DNA of 45,413 bases from CAWHPS01 sp963831235 (GTDB taxonomy: Bacteria > Fibrobacterota > OXYB2-FULL-49-7 > JAEUSG01), in NCBI GenBank assembly GCA_963831235.1, contig CAWHPS010000060.1, positions 1 through 45,413 on the forward strand, in the 5' to 3' direction. Of this stretch, positions 31,679-40,750 are shown in pieces. The notes beneath the pieces were generated by a model that saw only the letters and a program-made list of their open reading frames with translations, made no database searches and had not been told where the DNA came from. The translations under genes and the position numbers were made by a program. Within the stretch, counting starts at the first letter, position 1. Every line of letters starts with the position of its first letter.

Positions 31679-33565
31679 TCATGCCAATATCCTTAAATCC
31701 CCCTGACGCAGAAGAAGCCCTTTGGCTTCATAATAATTGAGAAGCGGAATGGCGTACTTTCTTGATGTGTCGATTACCTGTTTAAGATCAGAAACCGTGG
31801 CAGCCTTTTTATCAAGCAGATACTCTTTCAATTTAGCCTCTCCAATGGCAAGGACATCTTTGGAAAAATAATAATCGTCTATCTTTACAAGTCTGCCTGA
31901 TTTGACAAGAGCTTCAAAAACAGGGAATGCCCGTTTTGATCCTGTTTTCCGTAAGGCATCATTTTTATCCGGTGGGGAAAATCGGGCGTTGTCGAACAAC
32001 AGGAAAACCTTGTTTGACAACTTATCGTCCTCCTCTGTGTTTTGCACCTGCCATGTTCTTGTTACAAGGGTATTGTCAATGTCCTTAAACATTTCACTTT
32101 TCCCAAGCATGTCCCAAAGCAAGATGAATATGGCAGATGATTCTTTCTCTCCAAATATATTGGCGCATATCTGGCTTACCTCGGCCTTGCTTAAGCCTGT
32201 TGATAAAAGCGGATGAGAGCTGTGAAATTCGAGGATTGCCGTATTTATCCTGTTTAATAGCCCCGAATACTTTTCAATGGCCATGCCGTAAACATCGCCA
32301 GGAGATATGAATATAAGGGCTTTGCCCTCCTCGGAAAGTTTTTTAAGCGCGTTTTCCACGCTCTTTTTCTTTTCAGTTAGCCTTCCGCAAATAACCGTTA
32401 CCGGTAATATTGACCGTGCTTTGCCTAGTTCGAGGAGTACTTGCCCTGAAATTCCCTGTGTTGCAAGTGTTTGCAATGATTTTGTATCAAGACCTTTAAT
32501 GCGCCTGTGCTTATTCGGATGGGCGTCAAGGACAACACCCCCGCCAAGCGTGCGGCTTGCTTCCTGGTTCCGGATTATAAACCGATCTCCCTTTACCGCA
32601 ATTACCTCCTCGTGAAGGCGTATCTGAACAAGATTCTTTTCCTTAAGAAAATAGATGCGCCCTTCAATCTCGCTGGTACAAAGATGAAACTTGACCCTTT
32701 CGCCCTGCTTTAAAGGTTGAAGGGGGTTTAATAGATCAAGCGAACAGTCAAGCATACTTGTGGGAACGAAATATCCTGGAGTACATATCACGTTTCCGCG
32801 TTTTACATCATCCTTCGCAAGCCCTGTAAGATTAAGTGCGGCACGCTGTCCGGTATAAGCCTCATCTTTTTTGTTTCCATGAACCTCAATCCCCCTGATT
32901 TCAGACTTAAGCCCCGAGGGAAGAATTGAGACGGGTTCTCCTTTTATTGCTTTGCCGGAGAAGACAGTCCCGGTCACAACAGTACCGAAACCCGTTACGC
33001 TAAAGCATCTGTCAACAGGAAGCCTGAAAAGAGTGTGATCCCTGCGCTCTTCCATTGAAAGAGCGACCTCTTCAATTTTACTTTTGAGTGCTTCAATTCC
33101 ATCTCCTGTTTGCGCGGAAACCTTAACAACAGGTGCGCCCTCAAGAAAACTTCCTTTAACAAGATCTTTTACCTCTTCTTCAACAAGAAGCGCAGTGTCC
33201 GAATCAACAAGATCTGTTTTGGTAATTACAATTATGCCTCGTTTTATGTTGAGCAGGCGGAGAATATCAAAGTGTTCTTTTGTCTGCGGCATTACGGAAT
33301 CGTCCGCTGCAACAATGAATAGCACAAAATCAATTCCAGCAACACCGGAGAGCATGGTCTTGATAAACTTCATGTGCCCTGGAACATCAATTATACCGAT
33401 GCGCGTACCGCCAGGCAAATCATAAAATGCATATCCGAGATTAATGGAAATCCCCCGGCGTTTTTCCTCTTCCAGAGTGTCGGTGTCGATGCCTGTAAGG
33501 GCCTTTACAAGTCGTGTTTTACCGTGATCAATGTGTCCCGCAGTGCCAAGTATTAAGTGTTTCAT
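31679..33565 (-). CDS. selB: Selenocysteine-specific elongation factor SelB
   Basis: 628 residues, normal length. GTPase G1 GHIDHGKTRLVKALTG, G2-like RRGISINLGYAFYDL, G3 IIDVPGHMKFIKTM and G4 TKTDLVD are present; domains II-III follow, then a ~250-residue C-terminal part of winged-helix repeats that binds the SECIS hairpin in mRNA. It delivers Sec-tRNA to UGA codons. The genome therefore probably encodes selenoproteins, but no selA, selD or selC tRNA lies in this window, and I saw no gene here with a convincing in-frame UGA. Confidence 0.95.
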   Translation of the reverse strand: MKHLILGTAGHIDHGKTRLVKALTGIDTDTLEEEKRRGISINLGYAFYDLPGGTRIGIIDVPGHMKFIKTMLSGVAGIDFVLFIVAADDSVMPQTKEHFDILRLLNIKRGIIVITKTDLVDSDTALLVEEEVKDLVKGSFLEGAPVVKVSAQTGDGIEALKSKIEEVALSMEERRDHTLFRLPVDRCFSVTGFGTVVTGTVFSGKAIKGEPVSILPSGLKSEIRGIEVHGNKKDEAYTGQRAALNLTGLAKDDVKRGNVICTPGYFVPTSMLDCSLDLLNPLQPLKQGERVKFHLCTSEIEGRIYFLKEKNLVQIRLHEEVIAVKGDRFIIRNQEASRTLGGGVVLDAHPNKHRRIKGLDTKSLQTLATQGISGQVLLELGKARSILPVTVICGRLTEKKKSVENALKKLSEEGKALIFISPGDVYGMAIEKYSGLLNRINTAILEFHSSHPLLSTGLSKAEVSQICANIFGEKESSAIFILLWDMLGKSEMFKDIDNTLVTRTWQVQNTEEDDKLSNKVFLLFDNARFSPPDKNDALRKTGSKRAFPVFEALVKSGRLVKIDDYYFSKDVLAIGEAKLKEYLLDKKAATVSDLKQVIDTSRKYAIPLLNYYEAKGLLLRQGDLRILA

Positions 33566-33738
33566 TCTTTGATTCCATTAAATGACAATACAATATATTA
33601 GTTACAGATTGATTTGTTCAATATGAACAAGGGTGAAGGACAAAGTTTGCAAACACAACCCTCACCCTCCATCCCACTCCAATGCCGTTGGCTTAAAATT
33701 GACAGATGCTAAACTATGAAAGGATTCAGGTTGTTTAC

Positions 33739-33846
33739 GGGTGACCCACCCCTTCTTTCCCCTCCCTACAAAAGTATGGAGGGGAACAAAACGTATTAAC
33801 CCCCTTCCTTACTCGTAGGGAAGGGGGAAAGGGGGATGGGTCACCC
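33739..33846. repeat. G/C-rich three-stem (cloverleaf-like) intergenic repeat
   Basis: Outer arms GGGTGACCCACCCC (33739-33752) and GGGATGGGTCACCC (33833-33846) pair with one mismatch. Inside are two hairpins: TTCCCCTCC/GGAGGGGAA (33757-33786) and CCCCCTTCC/GGAAGGGGG (33800-33827). Its C-rich arms resemble the simpler hairpin repeats at 5190 and 37060, and both also carry an ACCCA-CCCC-like flank. Located between selB and the DeoR gene, both on the minus strand. No open frame. Confidence 0.75.
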
Positions 33847-33881
33847 ATCTTGCGCCCTGAAATGTGGCCTCGCAGCGCAAT

Positions 33882-34649
33882 CTAAACCACGACCTTGATG
33901 CCTTTTCTTTGTAATGCGCTTATGTATTTTTTATCCATTCCATTATCGCTTACCAGTATTTGAATATCTTGAAAAGAGGCGAAGGTGGTAAGTGATGTTG
34001 CCTCCCATTTGCTCGAATCAACAAGCGCGATTGTCTTTTTGGAGATTTTAATCAGTGTTTTCTTGAATTCCATGGTTGCTGGATTGCTGTCGCATAATCC
34101 TGTGTCAAGACCTATGCTCCTTGCGCCTATAAATGCCGTTTGAACCCTTACGTTTTTAAGGAACTCTATTGTTTCAGCCCCAACTAAAGATGATGAATCG
34201 TGCTGCAGATAACCGCCCGGCATTATGATTCTAATGTTCTTGCTGTTTACGAACTCATTTGCCACGGCAAGGCAATTTGTGACCAGGGTAAGCTCATTTA
34301 TGTTTTTTAAATAAGGGGCCATGGCAAGGGAGGTTGAGCTTGCGTCAATGGCTATGATTTCCCCTTCAGTTACAAGAGATACTGCTAGCCTTCCTATGGC
34401 CCTTTTTTTTTCGGACTGGATATTAAGGCGTTCAGCAAGAGGGGAGACCTGTGTGTGTTTTACAATTATCGCGCTTCCGAGTGTGCGTATAACCTTGTTC
34501 TGTTCCATTAAACAGGTGAGATCACTTCTTATTGTGGCACCTGTAACATCAAAATGGCTGGCAAGTTCATCAACGGTCATTCTTTCGCGCTGCATAAGAA
34601 GCGCGACTATTTTGTTTCGCCTCTCTTCCTGAAATCGGTCGGTTCTCAA
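33882..34649 (-). CDS. DeoR/GlpR family transcriptional regulator
   Basis: 255 residues. N-terminal HTH ~10-60: RRNKIVALLMQRERMTVDELASHFDVTGATIRSDL. The DeoRC sensor domain follows (EGEIIAIDASSTSLAMAPYL, TLVTNCLAVANEF, IIMPGG, FIGARSIGLDTGLCDSNPATMEFKKTLI), with the phosphosugar-binding layout of the family. Expected to respond to a sugar phosphate. No sugar catabolic operon is adjacent; its target may be distal or the exported protein that diverges from it. Confidence 0.92.
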   Translation of the reverse strand: MRTDRFQEERRNKIVALLMQRERMTVDELASHFDVTGATIRSDLTCLMEQNKVIRTLGSAIIVKHTQVSPLAERLNIQSEKKRAIGRLAVSLVTEGEIIAIDASSTSLAMAPYLKNINELTLVTNCLAVANEFVNSKNIRIIMPGGYLQHDSSSLVGAETIEFLKNVRVQTAFIGARSIGLDTGLCDSNPATMEFKKTLIKISKKTIALVDSSKWEATSLTTFASFQDIQILVSDNGMDKKYISALQRKGIKVVV

Positions 34650-34831
34650 ATAAGCCCCTTTAAATATGTTTTCATGGTTTTCATTTTGAAAATATAATAT
34701 TCTCGATTCGCTTGCAAACCTGAAATTATCTTTGTGAATAAAATAACATGTTTTTTTGTGGCGGAATTAAGGAAATAAATTTATCTTTCCTTTATCCAAA
34801 CACCAATCACCAAATTCAAAAAGGGGGCTCA

Positions 34832-35996
34832 ATGAGACCGATCAGCAGGATTTTTGCAGGTTGCGCACTGATTGCCGCGCTGGCAATCCCATCAATCGCA
34901 GCGGATGATTTCGGAACAGTACTAGGTAATATCGGTAAGGACGCGGCCAAGGACTATATGGCTCCTGGAGTCACCTGGTTTGGAGCCGGCATGAATGCTG
35001 GTTGGTACAACTCATCCAAAAGCCTTTCAATGTTCAAACTGCCTGTCGGCATTTCCGTCCTCAGCATCAATGAACCTTTTGTTGTTATTGATGAAGACAT
35101 GAGGAACTTTGATTTTAACGGAAAAATCCCTGCAAAAATGATTATGGATCCTGATGGTGAAAAGCATGGGAGGACCCGACACCACTTGGGAACAATTATT
35201 GAATCAACCGCTCCTTGGACTGAGCGCGCAACAAAAAGAAAATCTCAAAAACATTCCCTTTTCCGCTCCAAATCAGCCTACAATTTTCGGGACAGATTCT
35301 CAAAAAACAACAACAGTCAGAGAGTTTTTAAGGGGTTTGGATGATGGCATAGAAAATATATTATTCGCACCAGGAGTCGGACCGCTTAATAGCGTCGCCG
35401 GTGATACCGTAAAGCTTCCCTTTAAAGGCATTGATTTTAAAGGGACCGCACCCTCTATTCCAAGCCTCACAGTACTTAATTTGGGAATAAAGAAGATTCC
35501 AATAATCGACAATATCCAACTAGGTCTTAGGATGATTCCGGAACAAAAGATCGGCGATTTCGGTAAGGTGAGCCAACTCGGAATTAAAGTTCAGCATGAG
35601 ATTACCCGCTATATCCCATTCATGAGCAAAATCCCCTTCATACATTCCTCCGCTTATTGGGCCATGAACAATCTCGACATCAAAATCGGCCCTGCCACAA
35701 TAGCACAACACAACTGGGTGGCAATGGTCAATGCCTCAGCTGATGCCAAATTCCTTCTGGGCTTGGGCGTCTTTGCCGGACTTGGAATGGAAAACTCCAA
35801 CATGAACCTGAAAGTGGACATGTCAAAGCAGGATCTGCCAAGTTTTGAAATCGACATTCCTGGAAAGAACGGATTCCGTGCTCAGGTGGGCGCACGTCTT
35901 TCTTTGCTCATCTTTGACATTTATGCTGACGCCAATTATGGTGCCATCACGACATACAATGTAGGCATCACGGTTCTTGGTCTGAACGGTCTATAA
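34832..35996 (+). pseudogene. DUF6588-like exported protein, single frameshift
   Basis: Signal peptide MRPISRIFAGCALIAALAIPSIA, then FGTVLGNIGKDAAKDYMAPGV and WFGAGMNAGWYNSSKSLSMF in one frame. Near 35153-35165 the frame changes by one base: the second frame reads SMGGPDTTWEQLLNQP and continues 275 residues, with MSKIPFIHSSAYWAM and GARLSLLIFDIYADANYGAI, to the stop at 35994. Skipping one G (GATGGT-G-AAAAGC) joins both parts. I assign DUF6588 by the overall layout; this is moderate. The break may be a true lesion or a sequencing error, since the rest is well preserved. A strong AAGGGGG ribosome site precedes it. Confidence 0.8.
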
Positions 35997-36016
35997 AAAT
36001 AAGACCGATTTAAAAT

Positions 36017-36057
36017 ACAAAACCCGGCCTGGGAAATGATTCCCGACCGGGTTTTTA
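36017..36057. terminator. Intrinsic terminator, probably bidirectional
   Basis: AAAACCCGG (36019-36027) pairs with CCGGGTTTT (36047-36055), and inner GGGAA with TTCCC around a short loop. A-run before and T-run after allow it to end both the DUF6588-like gene (plus) and nifU (minus), which converge here. Confidence 0.9.
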
Positions 36058-36075
36058 AATTTATAACAGAATCTC

Positions 36076-37032
36076 TTATCCAATAAACGGCTTTACATTT
36101 ATAGCCGGATCAACCTTATCTCTTAATGAAACCTGGATAAAGTCAAGTGTTCCTCGTCCTGCGCTTGCGCATCCTGCACATGCACCGGTATATTTGATAT
36201 AGACATCCATTCCCTGCAAGTCAATAATCTCAACCCCACCGGAATCAGATGAAAGCGATGGACGCACGAATTCGTCGAGGGCCTTCTCAAGTGCTTTGAG
36301 TTTTAACGGCACTGTCATGTCTTTGAACGGTACTGAAGCTGGCTTTGGGGCTTTTGCCTTATCCTGCTTTTTAAGGATGGTATCAAGTATATCAACAAGA
36401 TAAACGTTTTTTTCTTCATGGCCGCCGGGTCTTATGCATGAACCGCAATAGGTACCGGCACCGGTTGCATCCATAATTGCCTCGACAGTTGTGAGGTGAT
36501 TGTTTATAATAGCATCCTCAATCTGCTTTCTTGTTATCCTTCCGCAATGACACACGATTTCATCTTCCTCGAATACTTTTACATCAACATTTTTGTACAA
36601 AGCCGCGGCTTTCCTTATTACATCATAAGCCATGACACTGCAATGCATTTTCTGGCCAGGCACTGCGGCAATATCAGGCTTGTCGCGCAGGGCGCGTTCG
36701 ACCTCAAGGTTGGTTATCTTAAGCGCCTGATCAACTGTCTTGCCCATGCAAAGTTCACACATCATGTCAGCTGCCGCAATGGCTGTTCCGCATCCATAAG
36801 ACTTGAACTTGACATCCTTTATTAGAGAGCTTAATGGGTCTATGAGAAGAAAAAGTTCTATTGCATCACCGCATGATTCGCTGCCATGCAAAACATCAAC
36901 AAGGCGTAAACCTTTTTTTTTGGCTTCATCTTCTGTAAAAGAACCGAAATGACTCGGGTTATTCATACGCTCCCTGACCTTTTCAGAGTAGCTGTCCCAG
37001 AGCCCTTTGCCGATCAATGTTTCTTTGCCCAT
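36076..37032 (-). CDS. nifU: NifU-type iron-sulfur scaffold, three-domain form
   Basis: About 318 residues from the ATG at 37032; an upstream in-frame start only translates the hairpin repeat. IscU-like domain (~20-135) with scaffold cysteines in GSESCGDAI, KSYGCGTAIA and KMHCSVMAYD; central BFD-type [2Fe-2S] domain (EIVCHCGRITRKQIE, TYCGSCIRP); C-terminal Nfu domain with the CAGC motif (TGACAGCASAGRG). All cluster ligands are present. It builds Fe-S clusters with sulfur from the upstream NifS. No nif structural genes are nearby, so a general Fe-S role is likely rather than nitrogen fixation. Confidence 0.93.
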   Translation of the reverse strand: MGKETLIGKGLWDSYSEKVRERMNNPSHFGSFTEDEAKKKGLRLVDVLHGSESCGDAIELFLLIDPLSSLIKDVKFKSYGCGTAIAAADMMCELCMGKTVDQALKITNLEVERALRDKPDIAAVPGQKMHCSVMAYDVIRKAAALYKNVDVKVFEEDEIVCHCGRITRKQIEDAIINNHLTTVEAIMDATGAGTYCGSCIRPGGHEEKNVYLVDILDTILKKQDKAKAPKPASVPFKDMTVPLKLKALEKALDEFVRPSLSSDSGGVEIIDLQGMDVYIKYTGACAGCASAGRGTLDFIQVSLRDKVDPAINVKPFIG

Positions 37033-37059
37033 AATAGTTAAGTCTTTCTTCCTCTTTTT

Positions 37060-37095
37060 CCCCTTCCATTTTTCCTTCAAGAAAAAGGGAAGGGG
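37060..37095. repeat. 36-bp G/C-rich hairpin repeat, copy B (inverted)
   Basis: CCCCTTCCATTTTTC, loop CTTCAA, GAAAAAGGGAAGGGG. It is the reverse complement of the hairpin at 5190-5225 apart from one compensated base pair, and keeps the same single mismatch (A opposite C). It sits between nifS and nifU, upstream of the nifU ATG. Confidence 0.75.
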
Positions 37096-37109
37096 CTAGG
37101 GGATGGGTT

Positions 37110-38279
37110 CTAATATGCTGTTGAAATGCTTCTTAATCGTGAGACTGTTTTTTTTATAATTCCAAGTGTAAAATCTATTTCTTCTTCAGTAGTGTATCTG
37201 GAAAGCGAGAAACGAATTGCGGAATGTGCCAGTTCCATTGGTATCTGAAGGGCCCTTAATACATAAGAAGCTTTTTCATCGCCTGATGCGCAAGCAGACC
37301 CTGTTGATGCTGCAATGCCGTTTTCATTAAGGTCCCAAAGCACGGCCTCGCCTTCAATGCCCTTGAATATGATATTGGTTGTGTTTGGAGTGCGTTTTTT
37401 TATGTCACCGTTTATAAAAGTATCAGGAATATCTCTTTGGATTGTGTTTTCAAACCGGTCTCTTAAATGTCTTACCCGCGTTTCTTCGTCAATAAGCCCG
37501 CTTAAGGCCAGCTTTGCCGCAACCCCAAGGCCAACAAAACCCGGCATGTTTTGAGTACCGCCACGAAGGCCGCCCATCTGTTCACCGCCGTAAAGCAAGG
37601 GAGGAAGTTTTACCCCGGAACGGATGTAAAGTGCGCCCACACCTTTGGGGGCATGAAACTTATGGCCTGAGTAGGTTAAGAAATCAATGGCCCGGGATTT
37701 AACATTGACAGGAAGCTTTCCCATTGCCTGGGTCGAATCAGTATGGAAAAGCACGCCTTTTTCCTTGCAGATGCCAGCTATTTCCTCGACAGGGAAAAGA
37801 ACGCCGGTCTCGTTGTTGGCCCACATCACGGAAACAAGCGCGGTTTTTTCCGTTATGGCCTGCCTGACCTGTTCCGCCTCTATAAAGCCGGATTTGTTTA
37901 CCGGCAAATATGTAACCTTAACCCCAAGAGAGGTAAGAAAAGTCAGGCAATTATTAATGGAAGGGTGTTCAACATTTGTTGTTATTATTTCGTTTTTATC
38001 GCCACTTCGAATCAAGGAATAATAAACCCCCTGAAGCACAGTATTGTTTCCCTCTGTGCCGCACGAATTTACAACAACACTGTCTTCGTCGCGGGCATCT
38101 ATCAGTTTATAAAGGTGATCGTATGCCTCTGCAATATAAACACGGGTTTCAGCGCCGAACCTGTGAAGGCTTGATGGGTTGCCGTACATTTCTCCAAGAA
38201 AAGGAAGCATTGCCTCGCACACTTCGGGTGCGACCATGGTGGTGGCATTATTATCAAGATAGATTCTTTTTTCTTTCAT
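37110..38279 (-). CDS. nifS: Cysteine desulfurase, NifS/IscS-like
   Basis: 389 residues. PLP lysine in TYSGHKFHAPKGVGAL; N-terminal YLDNNATTMV; ATEGNN-like SCGTEGNNTVLQ; NVEHPSI; and the catalytic Cys loop in ASTGSACASG near 330. It removes sulfur from cysteine to give alanine, feeding the scaffold NifU encoded immediately downstream. First gene of a minus-strand nifS-nifU operon separated by the hairpin repeat. The length of the Cys loop is NifS-like. The symbol follows the NifU architecture of its partner; IscS is an alternative name. Confidence 0.93.
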   Translation of the reverse strand: MKEKRIYLDNNATTMVAPEVCEAMLPFLGEMYGNPSSLHRFGAETRVYIAEAYDHLYKLIDARDEDSVVVNSCGTEGNNTVLQGVYYSLIRSGDKNEIITTNVEHPSINNCLTFLTSLGVKVTYLPVNKSGFIEAEQVRQAITEKTALVSVMWANNETGVLFPVEEIAGICKEKGVLFHTDSTQAMGKLPVNVKSRAIDFLTYSGHKFHAPKGVGALYIRSGVKLPPLLYGGEQMGGLRGGTQNMPGFVGLGVAAKLALSGLIDEETRVRHLRDRFENTIQRDIPDTFINGDIKKRTPNTTNIIFKGIEGEAVLWDLNENGIAASTGSACASGDEKASYVLRALQIPMELAHSAIRFSLSRYTTEEEIDFTLGIIKKTVSRLRSISTAY

Positions 38280-38408
38280 TGATATAAGATATTAAAAGCG
38301 GAATTATCATATCAACGGTTCGATTCTGAAGAAAAGTCCGAATGGAAAACTCCGACTTAAATAAAGTAATTTATGCATTACCGAAATAATTAACATTTTC
38401 CAACCAAC

Positions 38409-39788
38409 ATGGACAATCCCAATACCACCACAGAAGAAAAGATAAAAAAGAGCCTTCGTTATTCCATAATCGAGGGTGCCGGATGGTCCTGCATGCTTGG
38501 TTTCGGAGAAGCTTTTTTCTCTGTTTTCGCGGTTTTTCTGGGAGCCTCGAATTTTCAATTGAGTATTTTAGCCTCGCTTCCCAGCTGCATCGGTTCTCTT
38601 TCACAGTCCTTATCTTACAAACTGCTTAATCTCATCCGTTCCCGCAAAAAATTTGTGGTAACAAGCGTAATTTTTCAGGCCCTTATGTTCATCCCGATTT
38701 GTTTCGTTTTTTTTATTGACACCAGGAGAGTTGATGTTTTAATCCTGTTTGCTGTTTTATATATGCTATTTGGAATGGTGAGTATTCCTGCATGGAACAG
38801 CTGGATGGGGGATCTGGTAAACATAAATGAAAAGGGAAGGTACTTCGGCAAACGCAGCAAAATCACGGGTCTTGGCTCGTTTCTTTCTTTTATAGCAGCC
38901 GGTTTCCTGCTTCAGAAGATAGGGGATATAACAGGCAACCGGTATTTGGGTTTTATTACAATATTTACAATAGCCTTTGCCTCGCGTATTTTTTCCTTTT
39001 CATTCCTAATAAAAAAATATGAACCTGAATACAGGATAGATGCGGAAGAAAGGCCGAGTATCATGGATTTTATCAAAGATCCCAAACTCAGGAATTTTAC
39101 CCGCCTTTCCCTGTATGTGAGCCTTATGAGCTTCTCAATTTTTGTATCAGCGCCTTTTTTTACTCCCTACATGCTTAAAGATCTGAAATTGGACTATAAA
39201 TTTTACACAATCGTCATTGCTTCATCATCGGTGGTGAGGTTTTTCACTCTGTCAATTTGGGGAAGATTATGCGATATATACGGGACAAGAAAAGTTCTTG
39301 CTGTTTCGGGATTTCTTATGCCCATAATTCCGTTCCTATGGCTTTTTGATAACAGCATTCCCTATCTTGTCTTAATCCAGGCTTACAATGGTTTTATTTG
39401 GGCCGGCTTTGAGATATCATCCTTCAATTATATTTATGATACCACTAGGCCAACAAACAGGGTAACAAGTGTTGCGTATTTCAACATACTGAACGGAATT
39501 GCAATCCTTTTTGGGGCTTTGATTGGGAACCTGCTTGTAAAACATGGCGGTTTATTTTGGTCAACATATATGATTGTGTTTCTTATAAGCGGGGTTTTAA
39601 GATATGCAGTATCGTTTATTTTTCTACCAAGGCTTAAGGAGGAACGCAAAGTAAGAGACATCACCTATGGCAAGCTTTTGCTGCATGCCTTTTCTTCAAT
39701 TCCTGCCACTGATTATATGTTCCGCGCTTATACGGTTGTACGCAATAGCAGGCTTGTTGAAGATTCATTCCTGAAAAAGAAGAAATAG
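38409..39788 (+). CDS. Major facilitator superfamily transporter
   Basis: 459 residues, about 12 membrane segments. The loop between helices 2 and 3 and later GDLVNINEKGRYFGKRSKI (~137-155) and LWGRLCDIYGTRK-like IWGRLCDIYGTRKVL (~285-300) are MFS features. The short basic loop RYFGKRSKITGLG resembles sugar or peptide-type exporters of the MFS_1 group, but substrate cannot be predicted. No associated regulator or operon partner: the flanking genes point away from or toward it on the other strand. Confidence 0.9.
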   Translation: MDNPNTTTEEKIKKSLRYSIIEGAGWSCMLGFGEAFFSVFAVFLGASNFQLSILASLPSCIGSLSQSLSYKLLNLIRSRKKFVVTSVIFQALMFIPICFVFFIDTRRVDVLILFAVLYMLFGMVSIPAWNSWMGDLVNINEKGRYFGKRSKITGLGSFLSFIAAGFLLQKIGDITGNRYLGFITIFTIAFASRIFSFSFLIKKYEPEYRIDAEERPSIMDFIKDPKLRNFTRLSLYVSLMSFSIFVSAPFFTPYMLKDLKLDYKFYTIVIASSSVVRFFTLSIWGRLCDIYGTRKVLAVSGFLMPIIPFLWLFDNSIPYLVLIQAYNGFIWAGFEISSFNYIYDTTRPTNRVTSVAYFNILNGIAILFGALIGNLLVKHGGLFWSTYMIVFLISGVLRYAVSFIFLPRLKEERKVRDITYGKLLLHAFSSIPATDYMFRAYTVVRNSRLVEDSFLKKKK

Positions 39789-39835
39789 AGAATCATCGAC
39801 TAATCCCGGAACATCAGCCCCGGCTTATATTTAAG

Positions 39836-40750
39836 CTAGTCAACAATATAATGTTCTGGCAGGAGATAAGGGTTCGGATCGACCGGTATGCGGTTTACGT
39901 GTACCTCATAATGAAGGTGAGGACCGGTTGAAAGACCCGAATTTCCTAGATACCCTATTATTTGTCCGCGGTGTATGGGTTCGTTGTCAGTTATAATAAC
40001 TGATTGCAAATGAGCATAAATTGTGGAATAGCCGTTGCCATGTTCCAGAAGCACATAAGTACCGAAAGATTCGCTGACGCCTGTTCTTGCATTGCCTTCA
40101 GCCGAAGCAAGGACTGGCGTACCAATTGAATTAGAGATGTCCATGCCCTTATGCATTCGTCGGGTATGTAATATCGGATGAACCCTCATGCCGAAACCGG
40201 AAAGAAATGATCCTTCGGCAGGTTGAACTGATGGAATATGATCCATTGCATATTGCTTTTTATTAAAAAAGTCTTTAAATTCGTTCTCTGAATATATCTG
40301 AAAGTCTGATTGCCTTAACAGCTTTTCAATCAGGTCATTAAGATTTTTCCGTTCGATATCACTATTTACGAGGAAAATATCTTCATAGTCCTCTATAGTG
40401 GCAGGGCCGCCGACGCCCACTTCACGGACTTCGCCCTCTATCGTATTTGCGCCATTTATAGCACGCCTTTCATCATCATAAATAAAAAGCGAATCCATTT
40501 TAATTTCAATTGACTTTGTAAAAGCCTGCATGCTGTTGAAGCTTTTGTCCAAACGATCTTCCTTGACCCTGGAAATTGTGATAAAAAGTCTGGTTGTGGC
40601 ACGGCCAAGTATGAATATGCCGAAAAGGGCATAACACGCAAAAATACTTATGGTGAATAATTTAATAAGAAAGAAGAAGGGCCTGTTAAGCCTGAAGTAC
40701 CGGCTATCCCCTTTTTCATTAATTAAGATTATTTCATTTTGTCTATTCAT
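39836..40750 (-). CDS. M23 family peptidoglycan endopeptidase
   Basis: 304 residues. One N-terminal membrane helix (~23-47), a ~90-residue helical linker, then the LytM/M23 domain (~175-290): FGMRVHPILHTRRMHKGMDI gives the first His and Asp ligands, and GPHLHYEV the HxH motif. All metal ligands are present, so it is probably an active endopeptidase cleaving peptide crosslinks, unlike many degenerate EnvC-type activators. The start overlaps the upstream PAP2 gene by 8 bases; part of an rluB-like/PAP2/M23 operon on the minus strand. Confidence 0.93.
   Translation of the reverse strand: MNRQNEIILINEKGDSRYFRLNRPFFFLIKLFTISIFACYALFGIFILGRATTRLFITISRVKEDRLDKSFNSMQAFTKSIEIKMDSLFIYDDERRAINGANTIEGEVREVGVGGPATIEDYEDIFLVNSDIERKNLNDLIEKLLRQSDFQIYSENEFKDFFNKKQYAMDHIPSVQPAEGSFLSGFGMRVHPILHTRRMHKGMDISNSIGTPVLASAEGNARTGVSESFGTYVLLEHGNGYSTIYAHLQSVIITDNEPIHRGQIIGYLGNSGLSTGPHLHYEVHVNRIPVDPNPYLLPEHYIVD

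Noticed and set aside
34832..35996. Programmed ribosomal frameshift in the DUF6588-like gene
   Set aside because: No convincing slippery heptamer with a stimulatory structure; one extra base explains the break more simply.
37033..37080. Longer NifU N-terminus starting at 37080
   Set aside because: The added residues are a translation of the hairpin repeat; NifU homology starts at the ATG 37032.
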